Shown here piece by piece: positions 41,427 to 51,565 of a stretch of 64,000 nucleotides of DNA. A program made the translations under genes and the position numbers. The first letter of the stretch is position 1. Each line of letters opens with the position of its first letter. The DNA lies in NCBI GenBank assembly GCA_934157235.1, contig CAKPHH010000004.1:44479-108478 (forward strand). The letters run 5' to 3'. The notes under the pieces are model-generated. The model searched no databases. It was given only the letters and a program-made list of their open reading frames with translations, and was not told where the DNA came from. The stretch comes from an uncultured Bacilli bacterium (GTDB lineage: Bacteria; Bacillota_I; Bacilli_A; RF39; UBA660).

Positions 41427-43077
41427 GGAAATAGATAATTATTTAGAGTATTACCATAAATCACCTAATGTTTTTAATAATGAAAGAAAATTATTAATTG
41501 AGAATATTGTTATTCCAACACTGTCAAGGGATGATATTTTCTTTGATGAAAGTACTTATCGTAAATGTATTAAGTTTGTAGAAAGGTGGTATTATCCACT
41601 TTTTCCATATCAAAAATTTCTTTATGCTTTTGTTTTTATGTACAAAGATGATGTTCCTGTTTTCAGGACTTTTATTATTTTAGAAGGAAGAGGCAATGGA
41701 AAAGATGGTTTTATTGTTCCATTATTACATTTTTTAACCACGCAATATTATGGTGTAGAGAATTATAACATAGATATAGTAGCAACATCTGAAGGACAAG
41801 CTAATGACACATTTGATGTTGCTTATAGTGTTTTAGATAAAAATGAAAATATAATGAAAAAATATTTTTATTGGAATAAAGAATATTTTGTAAATAAAAT
41901 AACAAGATCTAGGTTTAGATTTAATACTTCAAATGCTGCTACAAAAGATGGTAAAAAAAGTGGATTAGTACTCTTTAATGAGTATCATGCTTATTTAACA
42001 GATAAAAATATAAAAGTTTATCAAGGTGGCTTAGGAAAAGTAAAACATGGAAGAATTTTTATAATTACTTCAAATGGTGATGTGCGAGGCGGACCACTCG
42101 ATGAGTTGTTAGACTCATGTACTAAAATTCTTCAAACAGGAGATAACAAATTGAGGTATTTTCCATTTCTATGTAAGATGGATGATCTAACAGAAGTTGA
42201 TAATCCTGAGTTATGGGAAAAGGCTAATCCTTCACTTCCATATTTACCGGAATTATATGATGCTATCATGATAGATTATTTGGAACAAAAAGAACGTCCT
42301 TCAAAACGAAGTGAATTCTTGAGTAAAAGAATGAATATTCCACAAGAAAGAGATGATCTTGTTGTAACATCCTGGGAAAATATACTGAAAGCATCTTATA
42401 GTGACGTAAAAAATAAAATTCCTAGAGTGATGGTGAAAAAAGAAAAACAACCAGCAATAATAGGAATAGACTTTGCATCACTTAGAGACTTTGCATCTGT
42501 TGGTATTTTGACTAAAGATGGGGATGAATTTTGTTGGAGACAAAAAACTGTAATATGCTCATCTAATAAGTTTTTCAAAGACATTAAATTTCCATTTGAA
42601 AATGCTGGTCAAAAAGGATTTGAAGATTTTGTAGTTGTAGATACACCATCAATTGATGAGAAAATAATCGTTAATTGGGCTTTAAGTTATTTTAATGATT
42701 ATGATATTAAGAAAATAATATTGGACAATTATCGTTATCAACTGATAAAAAAGACATTTGAAGAATCTAATGTTTCTGTTGAAACAAAAGAAAATAAAGA
42801 TGGATTAATAAGAATGATACGATACCCTGCTTCCATCGCTGCTATTGTAGCACCTAAATTGGAAGTCTTATTTGAAAGAGGACAACTGAATATAGGTGAT
42901 AGTGCAATTATGCGATGGAGCATTAATAATACATGTTTACGTACAAAAAAAGATGGAAATATGTATTTCGAAAAAGTAGAGGAAAAGTTGAGAAAAAATG
43001 ATCCATTCATGGCTATGATTTGTGCATTGAGTGGTGAAGAATTATTAGTTGAAAACATTGAATATGTTTATGTTTAG
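41398..43077 (+). CDS. terL: terminase large subunit
   Basis: 559 residues. Packaging ATPase with Walker A-like GRGNGKDG (97-104) and Walker B GLVLFNEYH (about 187-195), then a nuclease domain beginning IGIDFASLRDFASVGIL with its metal-binding Asp. It pumps DNA into the prohead and cuts at cos. Confidence 0.95.
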   Translation: MMAMKMICCKEIDNYLEYYHKSPNVFNNERKLLIENIVIPTLSRDDIFFDESTYRKCIKFVERWYYPLFPYQKFLYAFVFMYKDDVPVFRTFIILEGRGNGKDGFIVPLLHFLTTQYYGVENYNIDIVATSEGQANDTFDVAYSVLDKNENIMKKYFYWNKEYFVNKITRSRFRFNTSNAATKDGKKSGLVLFNEYHAYLTDKNIKVYQGGLGKVKHGRIFIITSNGDVRGGPLDELLDSCTKILQTGDNKLRYFPFLCKMDDLTEVDNPELWEKANPSLPYLPELYDAIMIDYLEQKERPSKRSEFLSKRMNIPQERDDLVVTSWENILKASYSDVKNKIPRVMVKKEKQPAIIGIDFASLRDFASVGILTKDGDEFCWRQKTVICSSNKFFKDIKFPFENAGQKGFEDFVVVDTPSIDEKIIVNWALSYFNDYDIKKIILDNYRYQLIKKTFEESNVSVETKENKDGLIRMIRYPASIAAIVAPKLEVLFERGQLNIGDSAIMRWSINNTCLRTKKDGNMYFEKVEEKLRKNDPFMAMICALSGEELLVENIEYVYV

Positions 43078-43090
43078 GAGGAGGTGAAAC

Positions 43091-44284
43091 ATGAAAATAT
43101 TAGATAGATGGTTTGCTAAAAGTGATAAAAGTCAGTTGGAAAATTATATTGAAACACTATTCATGGCAAAGCAAAAGCAACTTCAAATAAAAAGACACGC
43201 TATAGAACACGCAATTGATTTAATAGCGAAGACGATTTCTAAGTCCGAAATCCAAATTTATCGTAAGAAAAATGGAAAAATATCAAGAGATGATAATTCA
43301 AAGGAATATTATACTTTGAATGTTCAACCGAATCCAAATAAAGAAGCGACTTCTTTTTTTTATGAGGTAATAAAGAAATATTTAGATGACGGAGAGGCAC
43401 TAATTGTTGAATTGGATGGAAGTTTATATCTTGCTGATACATTTCAAGTAAGTACAAGTATCTTATTGCCAAAGGTTTACTACAATGTTCAAGTTAGTGA
43501 TGATCATGGAAATTCTATTTTCTTAAGAAAAACATTCACTTCTGAAGATGTAATTTATTTGAATCTAAAGTCATCAAAAATTAAAGAAACACTTGATAGT
43601 TATTATGAAGAATTAGGTAATCTAATTGGTATAGCAAGTTCTCACTATAAATTAAACAATTTATCTAAATTTCGTTTAAAAGTACCTGGAGGACAACCTA
43701 AATTAAAAGATCCTATAACGGAAAAGGAATTATCTTATGAAGACTATAAACAAAAAATAACTAGAGGTCTCTTCGATGAACAAGATGCCATTATTTTGTT
43801 GTCAGATAGTTTTGGTTTAGAAAAAATCGATTTTGGTACAGGTGCAACTTCAGATGAATGGTCTAAGTTAGAAAAAAAATGGTCTGATAAAGTTGCAATG
43901 ACATTTAATATTCCTTTGGATATTTTTTATGGGAACAAAACAGATAAATCAACATCTACTAATGATTTTATTACATTTGGAATACTCCCTCATCTTCAGA
44001 TTATTGAAGATGGATTAAATGCAAAAATTATTGGAGAAAGCAATTATTTAAGGGGAGAGAGAATTAGAATAAACAGACTTAATATGAAACATTTTGACAT
44101 TTTGGAAAGTGCTGTTAACATGGATAAATTATTTTCTAATGGTTATAGTCACAATGAAATTAATGAGTTTATTGGAATTCCAAAAGTTGATGCTGCATGG
44201 GCTGATAAACATTACATAACCAAGAATTATGAAAATGTAGATTTAGCATTGGAAGGAGGTGATGAGAATGAAGGAACAAAATGA
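43091..44284 (+). CDS. portal protein, HK97 type
   Basis: 397 residues: LDRWFAKSDKSQLE start, YYTLNVQPNPNKEATSFFYE, and MTFNIPLDIFYGNKTDKSTS as in HK97-type portals. Forms the twelve-membered DNA entry ring. GGAGGAGGTG precedes it. Its end overlaps the protease gene. Confidence 0.92.
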   Translation: MKILDRWFAKSDKSQLENYIETLFMAKQKQLQIKRHAIEHAIDLIAKTISKSEIQIYRKKNGKISRDDNSKEYYTLNVQPNPNKEATSFFYEVIKKYLDDGEALIVELDGSLYLADTFQVSTSILLPKVYYNVQVSDDHGNSIFLRKTFTSEDVIYLNLKSSKIKETLDSYYEELGNLIGIASSHYKLNNLSKFRLKVPGGQPKLKDPITEKELSYEDYKQKITRGLFDEQDAIILLSDSFGLEKIDFGTGATSDEWSKLEKKWSDKVAMTFNIPLDIFYGNKTDKSTSTNDFITFGILPHLQIIEDGLNAKIIGESNYLRGERIRINRLNMKHFDILESAVNMDKLFSNGYSHNEINEFIGIPKVDAAWADKHYITKNYENVDLALEGGDENEGTK

Positions 44285-44999
44285 TAGATATTTTCAATTT
44301 GTTAAAGTTGATGATAACTTAACAGAATTATATATTTATGGTGATATTCGCAAGCCTTCTCTTATCGAGAGGTGGCTAGAAATAAAAGATGATAGTAGAG
44401 TTGATGCATACAGCTTTAAGGATGCACTAAATGAAGTAAATACACCTAATTTATTAGTTCGAATAAATTCTATGGGTGGTAGTGTATCTGAAGGTTTAGC
44501 TATATACGGTTTGTTATCAGACTTCAATGGCCATTTAATAACTCAAGTTGATGGTTTTGCTTGTAGTGCTGCTAGTGTTATCTTTATGGCCGGTCAGGAA
44601 AGAATAATGCCAGAAAATGGTTTACTTATGATTCACAATGCCTGGACAGATGCATGTGGTGACCCTAATGAATTGCGAAAGGCTGCTGATGATTTGGAAA
44701 TTATTACTAAGCCAAGTGTTAATATTTATGTAAATAAAACTGGTTTATCAGAAGAAGAAATTAAAAGTATGATGGACAAAGAAACTTGGATGGATTATAA
44801 AAGTGCCTTTGAAAAAGGTTTCGCTACTTCTATTCAAAAAAATGATACTATTCAACAGTCCATTAAAGATATAAATTCTTACATAAGAAATTTAGTTATA
44901 AAGAATCAAGAATTAACAACTAAACTAGAAGAATTTGAAAAAGAAAATAATAATGCAAAAATTAAAGAAGATTCATGGGAATCTTTTTTTAATTTATAA
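44268..44999 (+). CDS. ClpP-like prohead protease
   Basis: 243 residues. Catalytic Ser in GFACSAASVI and His in LMIHNAWTDACGD, with NSMGGSVSEGLAIYGLL oxyanion region. Cleaves the capsid scaffold domain during maturation. ATG 44268 has AAGGAGGTG 6 nt upstream; GTG 44259 lies in that site. C-terminal coiled coil. Confidence 0.93.
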   Translation: MKEQNDRYFQFVKVDDNLTELYIYGDIRKPSLIERWLEIKDDSRVDAYSFKDALNEVNTPNLLVRINSMGGSVSEGLAIYGLLSDFNGHLITQVDGFACSAASVIFMAGQERIMPENGLLMIHNAWTDACGDPNELRKAADDLEIITKPSVNIYVNKTGLSEEEIKSMMDKETWMDYKSAFEKGFATSIQKNDTIQQSIKDINSYIRNLVIKNQELTTKLEEFEKENNNAKIKEDSWESFFNL

Positions 45000-45019
45000 G
45001 AAAAGAAAGAAGGTATAAA

Positions 45020-46195
45020 ATGAAATTAAATAACGAAAATTATAACGAATTAAAAGAAAAAGCAATAAAAATGCTAAATGAAAGTGAGGACAAACCTACT
45101 GCACTTGCCGAAGTAATCGAAATGTTTGCTTCAGAAAAGCATAAAGATTTGATTAACGAAATTCAAACACAAGCAGTAAAGGCAGTGTCTGATAGTAATT
45201 ATGCAAATAAACTAGGTTTACGTGCCTTAAGTAAGGAAGAAGAGCAATTTTATGAAAAATTCAAGGATATCAAACAAGCAATATCTGGTTCTCAAATTGA
45301 TTTAATTCCAACAAGCATTGTAGATCTAACTTTAGAAAATGTAAAAGAGTCAGAACCAATTTTAAAACTAATTAATTTTGCTCCAGCTGGAGTTAAAAGA
45401 TGGATTGTCGCTGAAAAATCTGGTAGTTATGCATGGAGTGGTATAACTTCATCATTATCAGGAGAATTAACACCAAATATAAGTGGCTTAGTTACTGATT
45501 TATGTAAGTTAGATGCATATTTAGTAATTCCAAAAGCCATAAGAGAATTAAGTTATCAATTTATGGATAAGTATTTTATGGCAATTCTTCAAGAAACTCT
45601 ACAAGCAGGTCTTGCTTATGGTTATCTTTGTGGTAGTGGTAAAGAACAACCAATAGGAATTTACAAACAACTTAGTAAAACTAATGAAGATGGAACTCAT
45701 AAAGATAAAACAGTTAATACTGATTTAACTAAATTCAGCCCTAAAGGTTTAGCAGCAGCAAAAGTTTCATTAACTAATAGTGGTAAAAGAATTTTAGGTA
45801 AAATTTATCTAGTTTGTAACCCAGAAGATAGAGCGAACTATGTTGATCCTGCAATATTAGATGATCAAGGTAATTTAGTTTCATCATACAAAAATCTAGA
45901 GGTAGTTGAATGTACAGAAAATCCAAAAGGAAAAGCAGCATTAACATTAGAAGGCAAATACACTATGGGTATGGATGGAATTAAAATCAGTGAATATAAA
46001 GAGACTAAGGCTGTAGAAGATGCCGATCTAATTGTAGGAAAAGTATATGCAAATGGTAGAGCAGTTGCTGACAACGTTGCATATGTATTTGATGTAACTA
46101 AGTTAGAGGAATATGTTCCAACAATAAAAACTATTTCTACAGTTGTTTCATTACCAGAGACAAAAACAGATACAAATCAAAATGCTGGAGCTTAA
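45020..46195 (+). CDS. major capsid protein, HK97 fold
   Basis: 391 residues. About 90 N-terminal residues form a helical scaffold (delta) domain that the upstream protease would remove. The HK97 core starts near IDLIPTSIVDLTLENVKESE, with VPKAIRELS-type VIPKAIRELSYQFM and the E-loop/A-domain region LCGSGKEQPIG. Its stop codon lies inside a strong terminator, which would raise capsid output over downstream genes. Confidence 0.93.
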   Translation: MKLNNENYNELKEKAIKMLNESEDKPTALAEVIEMFASEKHKDLINEIQTQAVKAVSDSNYANKLGLRALSKEEEQFYEKFKDIKQAISGSQIDLIPTSIVDLTLENVKESEPILKLINFAPAGVKRWIVAEKSGSYAWSGITSSLSGELTPNISGLVTDLCKLDAYLVIPKAIRELSYQFMDKYFMAILQETLQAGLAYGYLCGSGKEQPIGIYKQLSKTNEDGTHKDKTVNTDLTKFSPKGLAAAKVSLTNSGKRILGKIYLVCNPEDRANYVDPAILDDQGNLVSSYKNLEVVECTENPKGKAALTLEGKYTMGMDGIKISEYKETKAVEDADLIVGKVYANGRAVADNVAYVFDVTKLEEYVPTIKTISTVVSLPETKTDTNQNAGA

Positions 46196-46211
46196 GTTCC
46201 AGCATTTTTTA
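46181..46211 (+). terminator. terminator spanning the capsid stop codon
   Basis: AATGCTGGA pairs with TCCAGCATT; six T residues follow. Confidence 0.85.
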
Positions 46212-46226
46212 ATATAGGAGGGAAAA

Positions 46227-46598
46227 ATGTATATAATTATTAAAGACTTTACAGATTTACAAGACGATAATCATTCGTATGATTTAGGAAGAGTTTATCC
46301 ATATGAAAAAAAAGATGTATCTAGTGAAAGAATAGAAGAATTACTCAGCGATAAAAATAAATTAAAAGAACCATTAATCAAAGAAGTTTCTCTTGAAGAA
46401 ATGAATGAGAATCAATTAATTGAATATGCAAAAATAGAGGGAGTTGATTTGAAAAAATTAATTCTTGATAAATTTCAAAATACAACAGATTCTAAAGAAT
46501 TTGAAAAATTGATTAAAGTTGCGAAGAAAAAGAAATTAGAAGTACCAGAAGATATTACTCTTGAGGAACTAAAAGAGTTAATTTCTGGAGATAAATAA
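46227..46598 (+). CDS. phage head hypothetical protein
   Basis: 123 residues. N-terminal MYIIIKDFTDLQDDNHSYDLGRVYP resembles small proteins that follow the capsid gene in HK97-like phages; the C-terminal half is a SAP/Rho-N-like helical part (ITLEELKELI). GGAGGG precedes it. A head decoration or fiber role is only a guess. Confidence 0.65.
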   Translation: MYIIIKDFTDLQDDNHSYDLGRVYPYEKKDVSSERIEELLSDKNKLKEPLIKEVSLEEMNENQLIEYAKIEGVDLKKLILDKFQNTTDSKEFEKLIKVAKKKKLEVPEDITLEELKELISGDK

Positions 46599-46599
46599 A

Positions 46600-46893
46600 A
46601 TGAATTTTGACGAATCTAAAATAAAAAAAATTGTCGAAGAAGTAAGAAAAGAGCAACTTATATCTCCTAAACTACCAGATGATAGTTTTATTAATTATGC
46701 TAAGGAAGGAATGTACAATATTAATGAATATGTCGGTTGCATGTTAGATTATGAGAGTGATCTTGATGCACGATCTTTATTAAAAAATTATATTTTATAT
46801 GCAAATCATAAAAGATTAGCAGAATTTAAAGAATTGTACACGAGTGATTATGTCGCACTTCAACTTAAATATAACGTCGATACCAGTGTATGA
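46600..46893 (+). CDS. head-tail connector (gp6/gp15-like)
   Basis: 97 residues, all-helical: YNINEYVGCMLDYESD and SLLKNYILYANHKRLAEF match DNA-packaging/head completion adaptors that bind the portal. 1-nt gap after the previous gene. Overlaps the next gene by 44 nt. Confidence 0.72.
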   Translation: MNFDESKIKKIVEEVRKEQLISPKLPDDSFINYAKEGMYNINEYVGCMLDYESDLDARSLLKNYILYANHKRLAEFKELYTSDYVALQLKYNVDTSV

Positions 46894-47239
46894 TGATGGC
46901 TCATTTTTTTTATTTGAAATTTCACATACTGATGATAGTTTTCCAGTAGAAAAAATAAGGCAATTGTATGAAAAACCTTTCTTTTATCAGGAATTATCAT
47001 TGACTGATAATGTTATTTTTGAAAATGATAAGAGGGATAAAAAAATAGTGTTAAAAATAAGAATATCTCAAGACAGAGATATTACATCACAGAATGTATT
47101 AAAGATAAATGATGAATATTATCAAGTTTTTAATATTTATCATTTTAAAAATAAGGATGGATATTTGCAAAGTGACATTACACTTCAAGAATATCCTAAT
47201 CCTGAACTTTTAGGAGATGAATCGAATGACAAAAAATGA
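46850..47239 (+). CDS. head closure / head-tail joining protein
   Basis: 129 residues from ATG 46850 (frame also open from GTG 46844). Small beta-rich protein (IVLKIRISQDRDI, KINDEYYQVFNIYHFKNKDG) in the place of the SPP1 gp16-like stopper. Assignment rests on position and fold style. Confidence 0.65.
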   Translation: MSHFNLNITSIPVYDDGSFFLFEISHTDDSFPVEKIRQLYEKPFFYQELSLTDNVIFENDKRDKKIVLKIRISQDRDITSQNVLKINDEYYQVFNIYHFKNKDGYLQSDITLQEYPNPELLGDESNDKK

Positions 47240-47567
47240 TTTAGAAAATATATTTAAGAACTGTAATATTCCATCTAATGAGGGAATTCAGTATTTAGAA
47301 ACGAATGATAAACTTCCGCGAATTGTATATTTTGAATATCGTTGGGAAGATATTGTTGCATCAGGACGGAAATTTGATACTAATGTAAATTATCAAGTTT
47401 CTTTTCGTTCATCAATGCCAAGGGATCCTAAATTGTTATTGTTAAAGAAAAAACTTAATGAAAATGATATTCATCCAATAATTTCAATAGAATATATCAA
47501 AGATAAAAGAGAATGGCATTCATATTTCTCTGTAGAGGTTGTTGAAGATGTCTGCTCAGGCATTTGA
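47226..47567 (+). CDS. tail completion-type protein
   Basis: 113 residues. RIVYFEYRWEDIVASGRKF and NYQVSFRSSMPRDP suit a tail terminator/completion protein between the head closure and gp10-like genes. AGGAG lies 9 nt before ATG 47226. Overlaps the next gene by 20 nt. Confidence 0.6.
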   Translation: MTKNDLENIFKNCNIPSNEGIQYLETNDKLPRIVYFEYRWEDIVASGRKFDTNVNYQVSFRSSMPRDPKLLLLKKKLNENDIHPIISIEYIKDKREWHSYFSVEVVEDVCSGI

Positions 47568-47910
47568 TAGTATAGTGTCTTTAATGGATGAATTGAACGA
47601 TATTGCAACAAGTGTACGTGATCCAATTGGTATTTTGGAAATTGGTGTAAAAGATTTTATTAATGATTTATCAAAATTATCAAAGCCATATTCTAGAATT
47701 AAAAGTAGCAATTATACACATTTAATTGATACTTTTTGTTACAACAAAAAAAAGGATGAAATTGAAGTTGGCTGGGGCAAGTATTATGGAAGAATGGTTG
47801 AAGAAGGAACAAAACTAACCAGTCCACAGCCTCACTTAATACCAACTTTTGAATCTAATAAAGAAAAATATTATAAAAAAATATTAAATGAAATGCATTT
47901 AAAAGGATAG
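47548..47910 (+). CDS. HK97 gp10-like tail component
   Basis: 120 residues. The signature region GWGKYYGRMVEEGTK followed by SPQPHLIPTF is typical of the HK97-gp10 family, a minor tail/neck protein. Confidence 0.82.
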   Translation: MSAQAFDSIVSLMDELNDIATSVRDPIGILEIGVKDFINDLSKLSKPYSRIKSSNYTHLIDTFCYNKKKDEIEVGWGKYYGRMVEEGTKLTSPQPHLIPTFESNKEKYYKKILNEMHLKG

Positions 47911-47921
47911 GAGGAATAAAT

Positions 47922-48551
47922 ATGTCAATGCAAACTAAAAAACCAATGTTAAAAGAGACCGTAGGAGCTCAATACTATGCATTTAATAAACCTGATGCGT
48001 CAGGAAATTTTGATTTAACTTCTTATGAAGATACTATTAAAACTGAAGTTGTTAAAAAAATAGGTACAACTGAAAATGGTGATCCAGTAAATGTTAGAGC
48101 ATCTGGAAAAGATTATGCAAATTTTCATCAACTATCTAGCACAGATCTAGCTGTAGAGGTAGTAGCATTTCCTTCCGATGATTTAGCAAAAATGAGAGGA
48201 GAAACTGTTAATACCAATGGTTTAGTCTCATCAGGAGGTACAAAAGAAAGGCCTTATTTTGCATATGGTAAAGTTGTTAAATTAGTTGGTGGAAAAATTA
48301 GAATGGAATGGTTTCCAAAATGTCAATTAGTTGAAAATACAGATGATATTGAAACTTCAAGTGATAGTTTTTCTGAACAAAACGATACAGTTACAATTAG
48401 AGCTTATGCATTTAATGACAATGGTGATGTTAAAAATTATGTTGATAGTAGTAGAACTGATTTTCCAGAAGGACTTACAGAAGATAAATTTTTCGCAAAA
48501 CCAATTGTTTCAGCTGATGATTTAGACAAAATAATCAGTCCTGGTGCATAA
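47922..48551 (+). CDS. major tail tube protein, phi13 type
   Basis: 209 residues. GAQYYAFNKPDASGNFDL, VEVVAFPSDDLAKMRGE and YFAYGKVVKLVGGK suit the phi13-type major tail protein. It polymerises into the tail tube. GGAGGAAT precedes it; it is followed by the tail chaperone pair and tape measure, the standard order. Confidence 0.85.
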   Translation: MSMQTKKPMLKETVGAQYYAFNKPDASGNFDLTSYEDTIKTEVVKKIGTTENGDPVNVRASGKDYANFHQLSSTDLAVEVVAFPSDDLAKMRGETVNTNGLVSSGGTKERPYFAYGKVVKLVGGKIRMEWFPKCQLVENTDDIETSSDSFSEQNDTVTIRAYAFNDNGDVKNYVDSSRTDFPEGLTEDKFFAKPIVSADDLDKIISPGA

Positions 48552-48566
48552 AAATAGGAGGGTATT

Positions 48567-48902
48567 ATGGAAATAATTACGTTAAGGAATGGCCAAAACA
48601 TTGAACTGGTTTGGTCTTTTTTAATGATGCAATATTTAGAAGATTATGAAGGTGGTTTAAAGAAACTTCAAAAAGATATGAGAACTAGACAGAACCTTCT
48701 TAAAATACAGTCATTATTTATTTATGCTACTGTACGTGCCAATTATGATGAAAAACTTGGCTTTCAAGAAGCTGTTCGCCTTGTTGATGTCAAAGACATT
48801 GAAAAAATAAATAAGTTTGTTAGAGAGAATCTGGAAGCACAAAACGATTTTAAAAAAAAAGACCAGAAATTTATACCAGGGAAGAAGAAAAAGAAGAGAT
48901 AA
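48567..48902 (+). CDS. tail assembly chaperone, short (gpG-like) form
   Basis: 111 residues. LRNGQNIELVWSFLMMQYLEDYEGG and an acidic-basic helical body; it ends in a Lys-rich run. GGAGGG precedes ATG 48567. With the frameshifted form it would coat the tape measure during tail assembly. Confidence 0.82.
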   Translation: MEIITLRNGQNIELVWSFLMMQYLEDYEGGLKKLQKDMRTRQNLLKIQSLFIYATVRANYDEKLGFQEAVRLVDVKDIEKINKFVRENLEAQNDFKKKDQKFIPGKKKKKR

Positions 48903-49036
48903 ACTGGGCTTCAATTAAATATACAGCCATAACGATAGGATTAAGTATAGACGAAATGCTTCATCTTGATCCTATCGAATTTTACAAAATGGTAGAAATG
49001 TATAATAGAATGCAAAAGGCGAAATATGGCAAGTGA
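48567..49036 (+). CDS. tail assembly chaperone, -1 frameshifted (gpGT-like) form
   Basis: Nine A residues at 48852-48860 (zero-frame TTT AAA AAA AAA GAC) provide an A AAA AAA slip site. A -1 shift there enters a frame encoding EEEKEEINWASIKYT and IGLSIDEMLHLDPIEFYKMV and ends at TGA 49034-49036, giving about 156 residues. The T part overlaps the tape measure start by 11 nt. Such -1 shifts are conserved in long-tailed phages. Confidence 0.8.
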
Positions 49037-51563
49037 TTTAAAAAAAGTCGGTTTGGTCTTTAACGCCGATGGTACAACAGATTTCTTAAAATCTCTAAAT
49101 AGTGTAAATGCATCTTTAAAAGAAAACTATCAGGATTTTAAAAATGTTCAGACACAATATGACAAAAACACATCGTCAAGTCAAAAACTGCTTGATAAAC
49201 AAAATTATTTGACTTCAGCATATGATCTTCAAAAAAACAAAGTTACAATATTACGTGAGGAATTAAAAGAATTAGAAAACTCTGAAAACCGTAATGAAGT
49301 CGCCATCACAAAAAAAAGAACAGCTTTAAAAGCCGCGGAAAATCAGCTTGATAAATATGGAATACAATTGAAAGAGGTTAGTAAACAGGTTGAACTTGGT
49401 ACGGCCAACTTAAAGGAATATTCTAAAAGTATCAAAGCAACAGGGGAAAAATTAACTGAAGCTGGAAAAAAAGCATCTATTCTATCAGCAGGAATTGTAG
49501 GGATAGATGTTGCAGCAGCCAAAAGTGCTATGGGACTTGAAACAGCTGTTAATAAATTTCTGGCTTCAACAGGAAAAAGTGTTGATCAAACTAAAGAACT
49601 TGAACAAGTATTAAAAAATATACATGAAAATGGTTATGGTGAAGGTTATAGTGATATTTCTGAAAAGATGTCGCTGGTTTGGCAAAATTTAGGTGATATT
49701 TCTAATGTGGATCTTCAAAATATAACTGAACAGGCTTATTTATTAGAAAATGTTTTCGGAATGGATTTTAGTGAGACATTGAGAGGCGTAAAAGCCCTTA
49801 TGGTTAATATGGGTTTAACAGCTGAAAAAGCATTTGATTATTTGGTTGTAGGTGCTCAAAGTGGTCTGGATAAAACCGGTGAACTTGCTGACAATATTGC
49901 TGAATATTCACAGATATGGAGTCAAGCCGGTTTTAGTGCGGAAGAAATGTTTTCAATATTGGATAATGGTTTAACTAGTGGTGCTTATAATCTAGATAAA
50001 GTCAACGATTTTGTTAAAGAATTTACTATTTCATTAAGTGACGGTCGAATAGAAGAAAATTTAAGTTCTTTTAGTTCAGACACTCGGAAATTATTTCGTG
50101 AATTTCAAAAAGGGAAGGCTACTGCAAAGGATGTCTTTTATTCTGTTATTAACGATTTAGAAAATATGGAAAATAAGCAAAAGGCTCTTACTCTTGCATC
50201 TAATGTTTGGTCGGCTTTAGGTGAAGACAATGCCATGAAAGTTATTACATCATTAAATGATTTGAATACAATATATACAGATGTAACTGGGGCCGCGACA
50301 GATGCAACAAATCAAATGTATGATGGTATGGAAGCAAAGCTTTCACAAATAAAAAATAAGTTTGAAAATTCCTTCGCAGGTTTGGGTCAACGTATAATTG
50401 AAAGTTTACTCCCACATCTTGAAAAGATGGCTGATGGTCTTCAGAAAGCAATAGACTGGTTTGACAGCCTTGATAATGGCACAAAGGATACTATTGTCAC
50501 TATTGGTCTATTAGTGGCCTCTATTGGTCCTTTATTATTGATTATGGGCAAGTTAGCCGGTAGTATAAGTAATATTATTAATTTGTTTACAAATGAAACT
50601 GTAGCAATGGGATTAAATGCCATGAAAAAAGGTGTTGCAGCTGCAGCAACAAAATCATTAAGGTTGGCCCAGGCTGGCTTAAATGGTGTTATGGCACTCG
50701 GAAAAATTGCAATTTCTGGAGTTTCTACCGCATTGAGCTTTTTAGCCGCAAATCCAATTGTTCTAGTTATTGCCGCTGTAGCTGCATTAGTTGCCGGTCT
50801 AATCTATTTGTGGAATACAAATGAAAACTTCAAAAATGCAATAATAAGTGGTTGGACTTATATTCAAAACTTATTTGCAAGTATAGATGAATTCATTACA
50901 GGTATTTTTCAAACGGACTGGACAAATTCCTTTGGACTAATAGGTAATGTATTAAATGCATTTATGGCCAATTGTGAAAATTACTATAATGCTATAATAC
51001 AAATATTCTCAGGTGTTATAGATTTTGTTAAAGGAGTATTTACTGGAGACTGGGAATTAGCACTGAATGGTATTAAGAATATATTCTCTGGAATATTTAA
51101 TTCATTCTTAGCAATAGCAAAAGCTCCACTAAATGGTGTAATAGGCTTATTGAATATAGTAATAGATGGTTTAAATTTCTTAATAGAAGGTTTAAATAAG
51201 GTCTCATTTGATGTCCCTGACTGGGTTCCTGAAATTGGTGGTAAAAAAATTGGAATAAATATTAAAAAAATTGGAAAAATTCCTTATTTGGCAAATGGTG
51301 GTACATTGTTGAATGGTGCCGCTATTGTTGCGGAAGCAGGACCAGAATTATTACTTCAACAAAATAATCAAACTAAAGTAATTCCATTAAATTCAAATTC
51401 AAGAAATACTCCATATGATGAAAATTTAAACGATGAAAAAAATGCTGAGTTTAATCCAACAATTAATATTAATAATTATTCGAAATACGTTGGACCAGCA
51501 GATACTGCACGTCAAGCTAGAAATGAAATGAGAAAATTAATTTGGAAATTGAAAAGAGGGTAA
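49026..51563 (+). CDS. tail tape measure protein
   Basis: 845 residues. Coiled-coil N-terminus (residues 20-140), then a TMP core with an alternating Ala/Gly-rich region, and hydrophobic segments (TIVTIGLLVASIGPLLLIMG and PIVLVIAAVAALVAGLIYL). A C-terminal part has FDVPDWVPEIGG and AEAGPELLL as in many Bacillota phages. Sets tail length and may help DNA entry through the membrane. Confidence 0.93.
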   Translation: MASDLKKVGLVFNADGTTDFLKSLNSVNASLKENYQDFKNVQTQYDKNTSSSQKLLDKQNYLTSAYDLQKNKVTILREELKELENSENRNEVAITKKRTALKAAENQLDKYGIQLKEVSKQVELGTANLKEYSKSIKATGEKLTEAGKKASILSAGIVGIDVAAAKSAMGLETAVNKFLASTGKSVDQTKELEQVLKNIHENGYGEGYSDISEKMSLVWQNLGDISNVDLQNITEQAYLLENVFGMDFSETLRGVKALMVNMGLTAEKAFDYLVVGAQSGLDKTGELADNIAEYSQIWSQAGFSAEEMFSILDNGLTSGAYNLDKVNDFVKEFTISLSDGRIEENLSSFSSDTRKLFREFQKGKATAKDVFYSVINDLENMENKQKALTLASNVWSALGEDNAMKVITSLNDLNTIYTDVTGAATDATNQMYDGMEAKLSQIKNKFENSFAGLGQRIIESLLPHLEKMADGLQKAIDWFDSLDNGTKDTIVTIGLLVASIGPLLLIMGKLAGSISNIINLFTNETVAMGLNAMKKGVAAAATKSLRLAQAGLNGVMALGKIAISGVSTALSFLAANPIVLVIAAVAALVAGLIYLWNTNENFKNAIISGWTYIQNLFASIDEFITGIFQTDWTNSFGLIGNVLNAFMANCENYYNAIIQIFSGVIDFVKGVFTGDWELALNGIKNIFSGIFNSFLAIAKAPLNGVIGLLNIVIDGLNFLIEGLNKVSFDVPDWVPEIGGKKIGINIKKIGKIPYLANGGTLLNGAAIVAEAGPELLLQQNNQTKVIPLNSNSRNTPYDENLNDEKNAEFNPTININNYSKYVGPADTARQARNEMRKLIWKLKRG

Positions 51564-51565
51564 CT

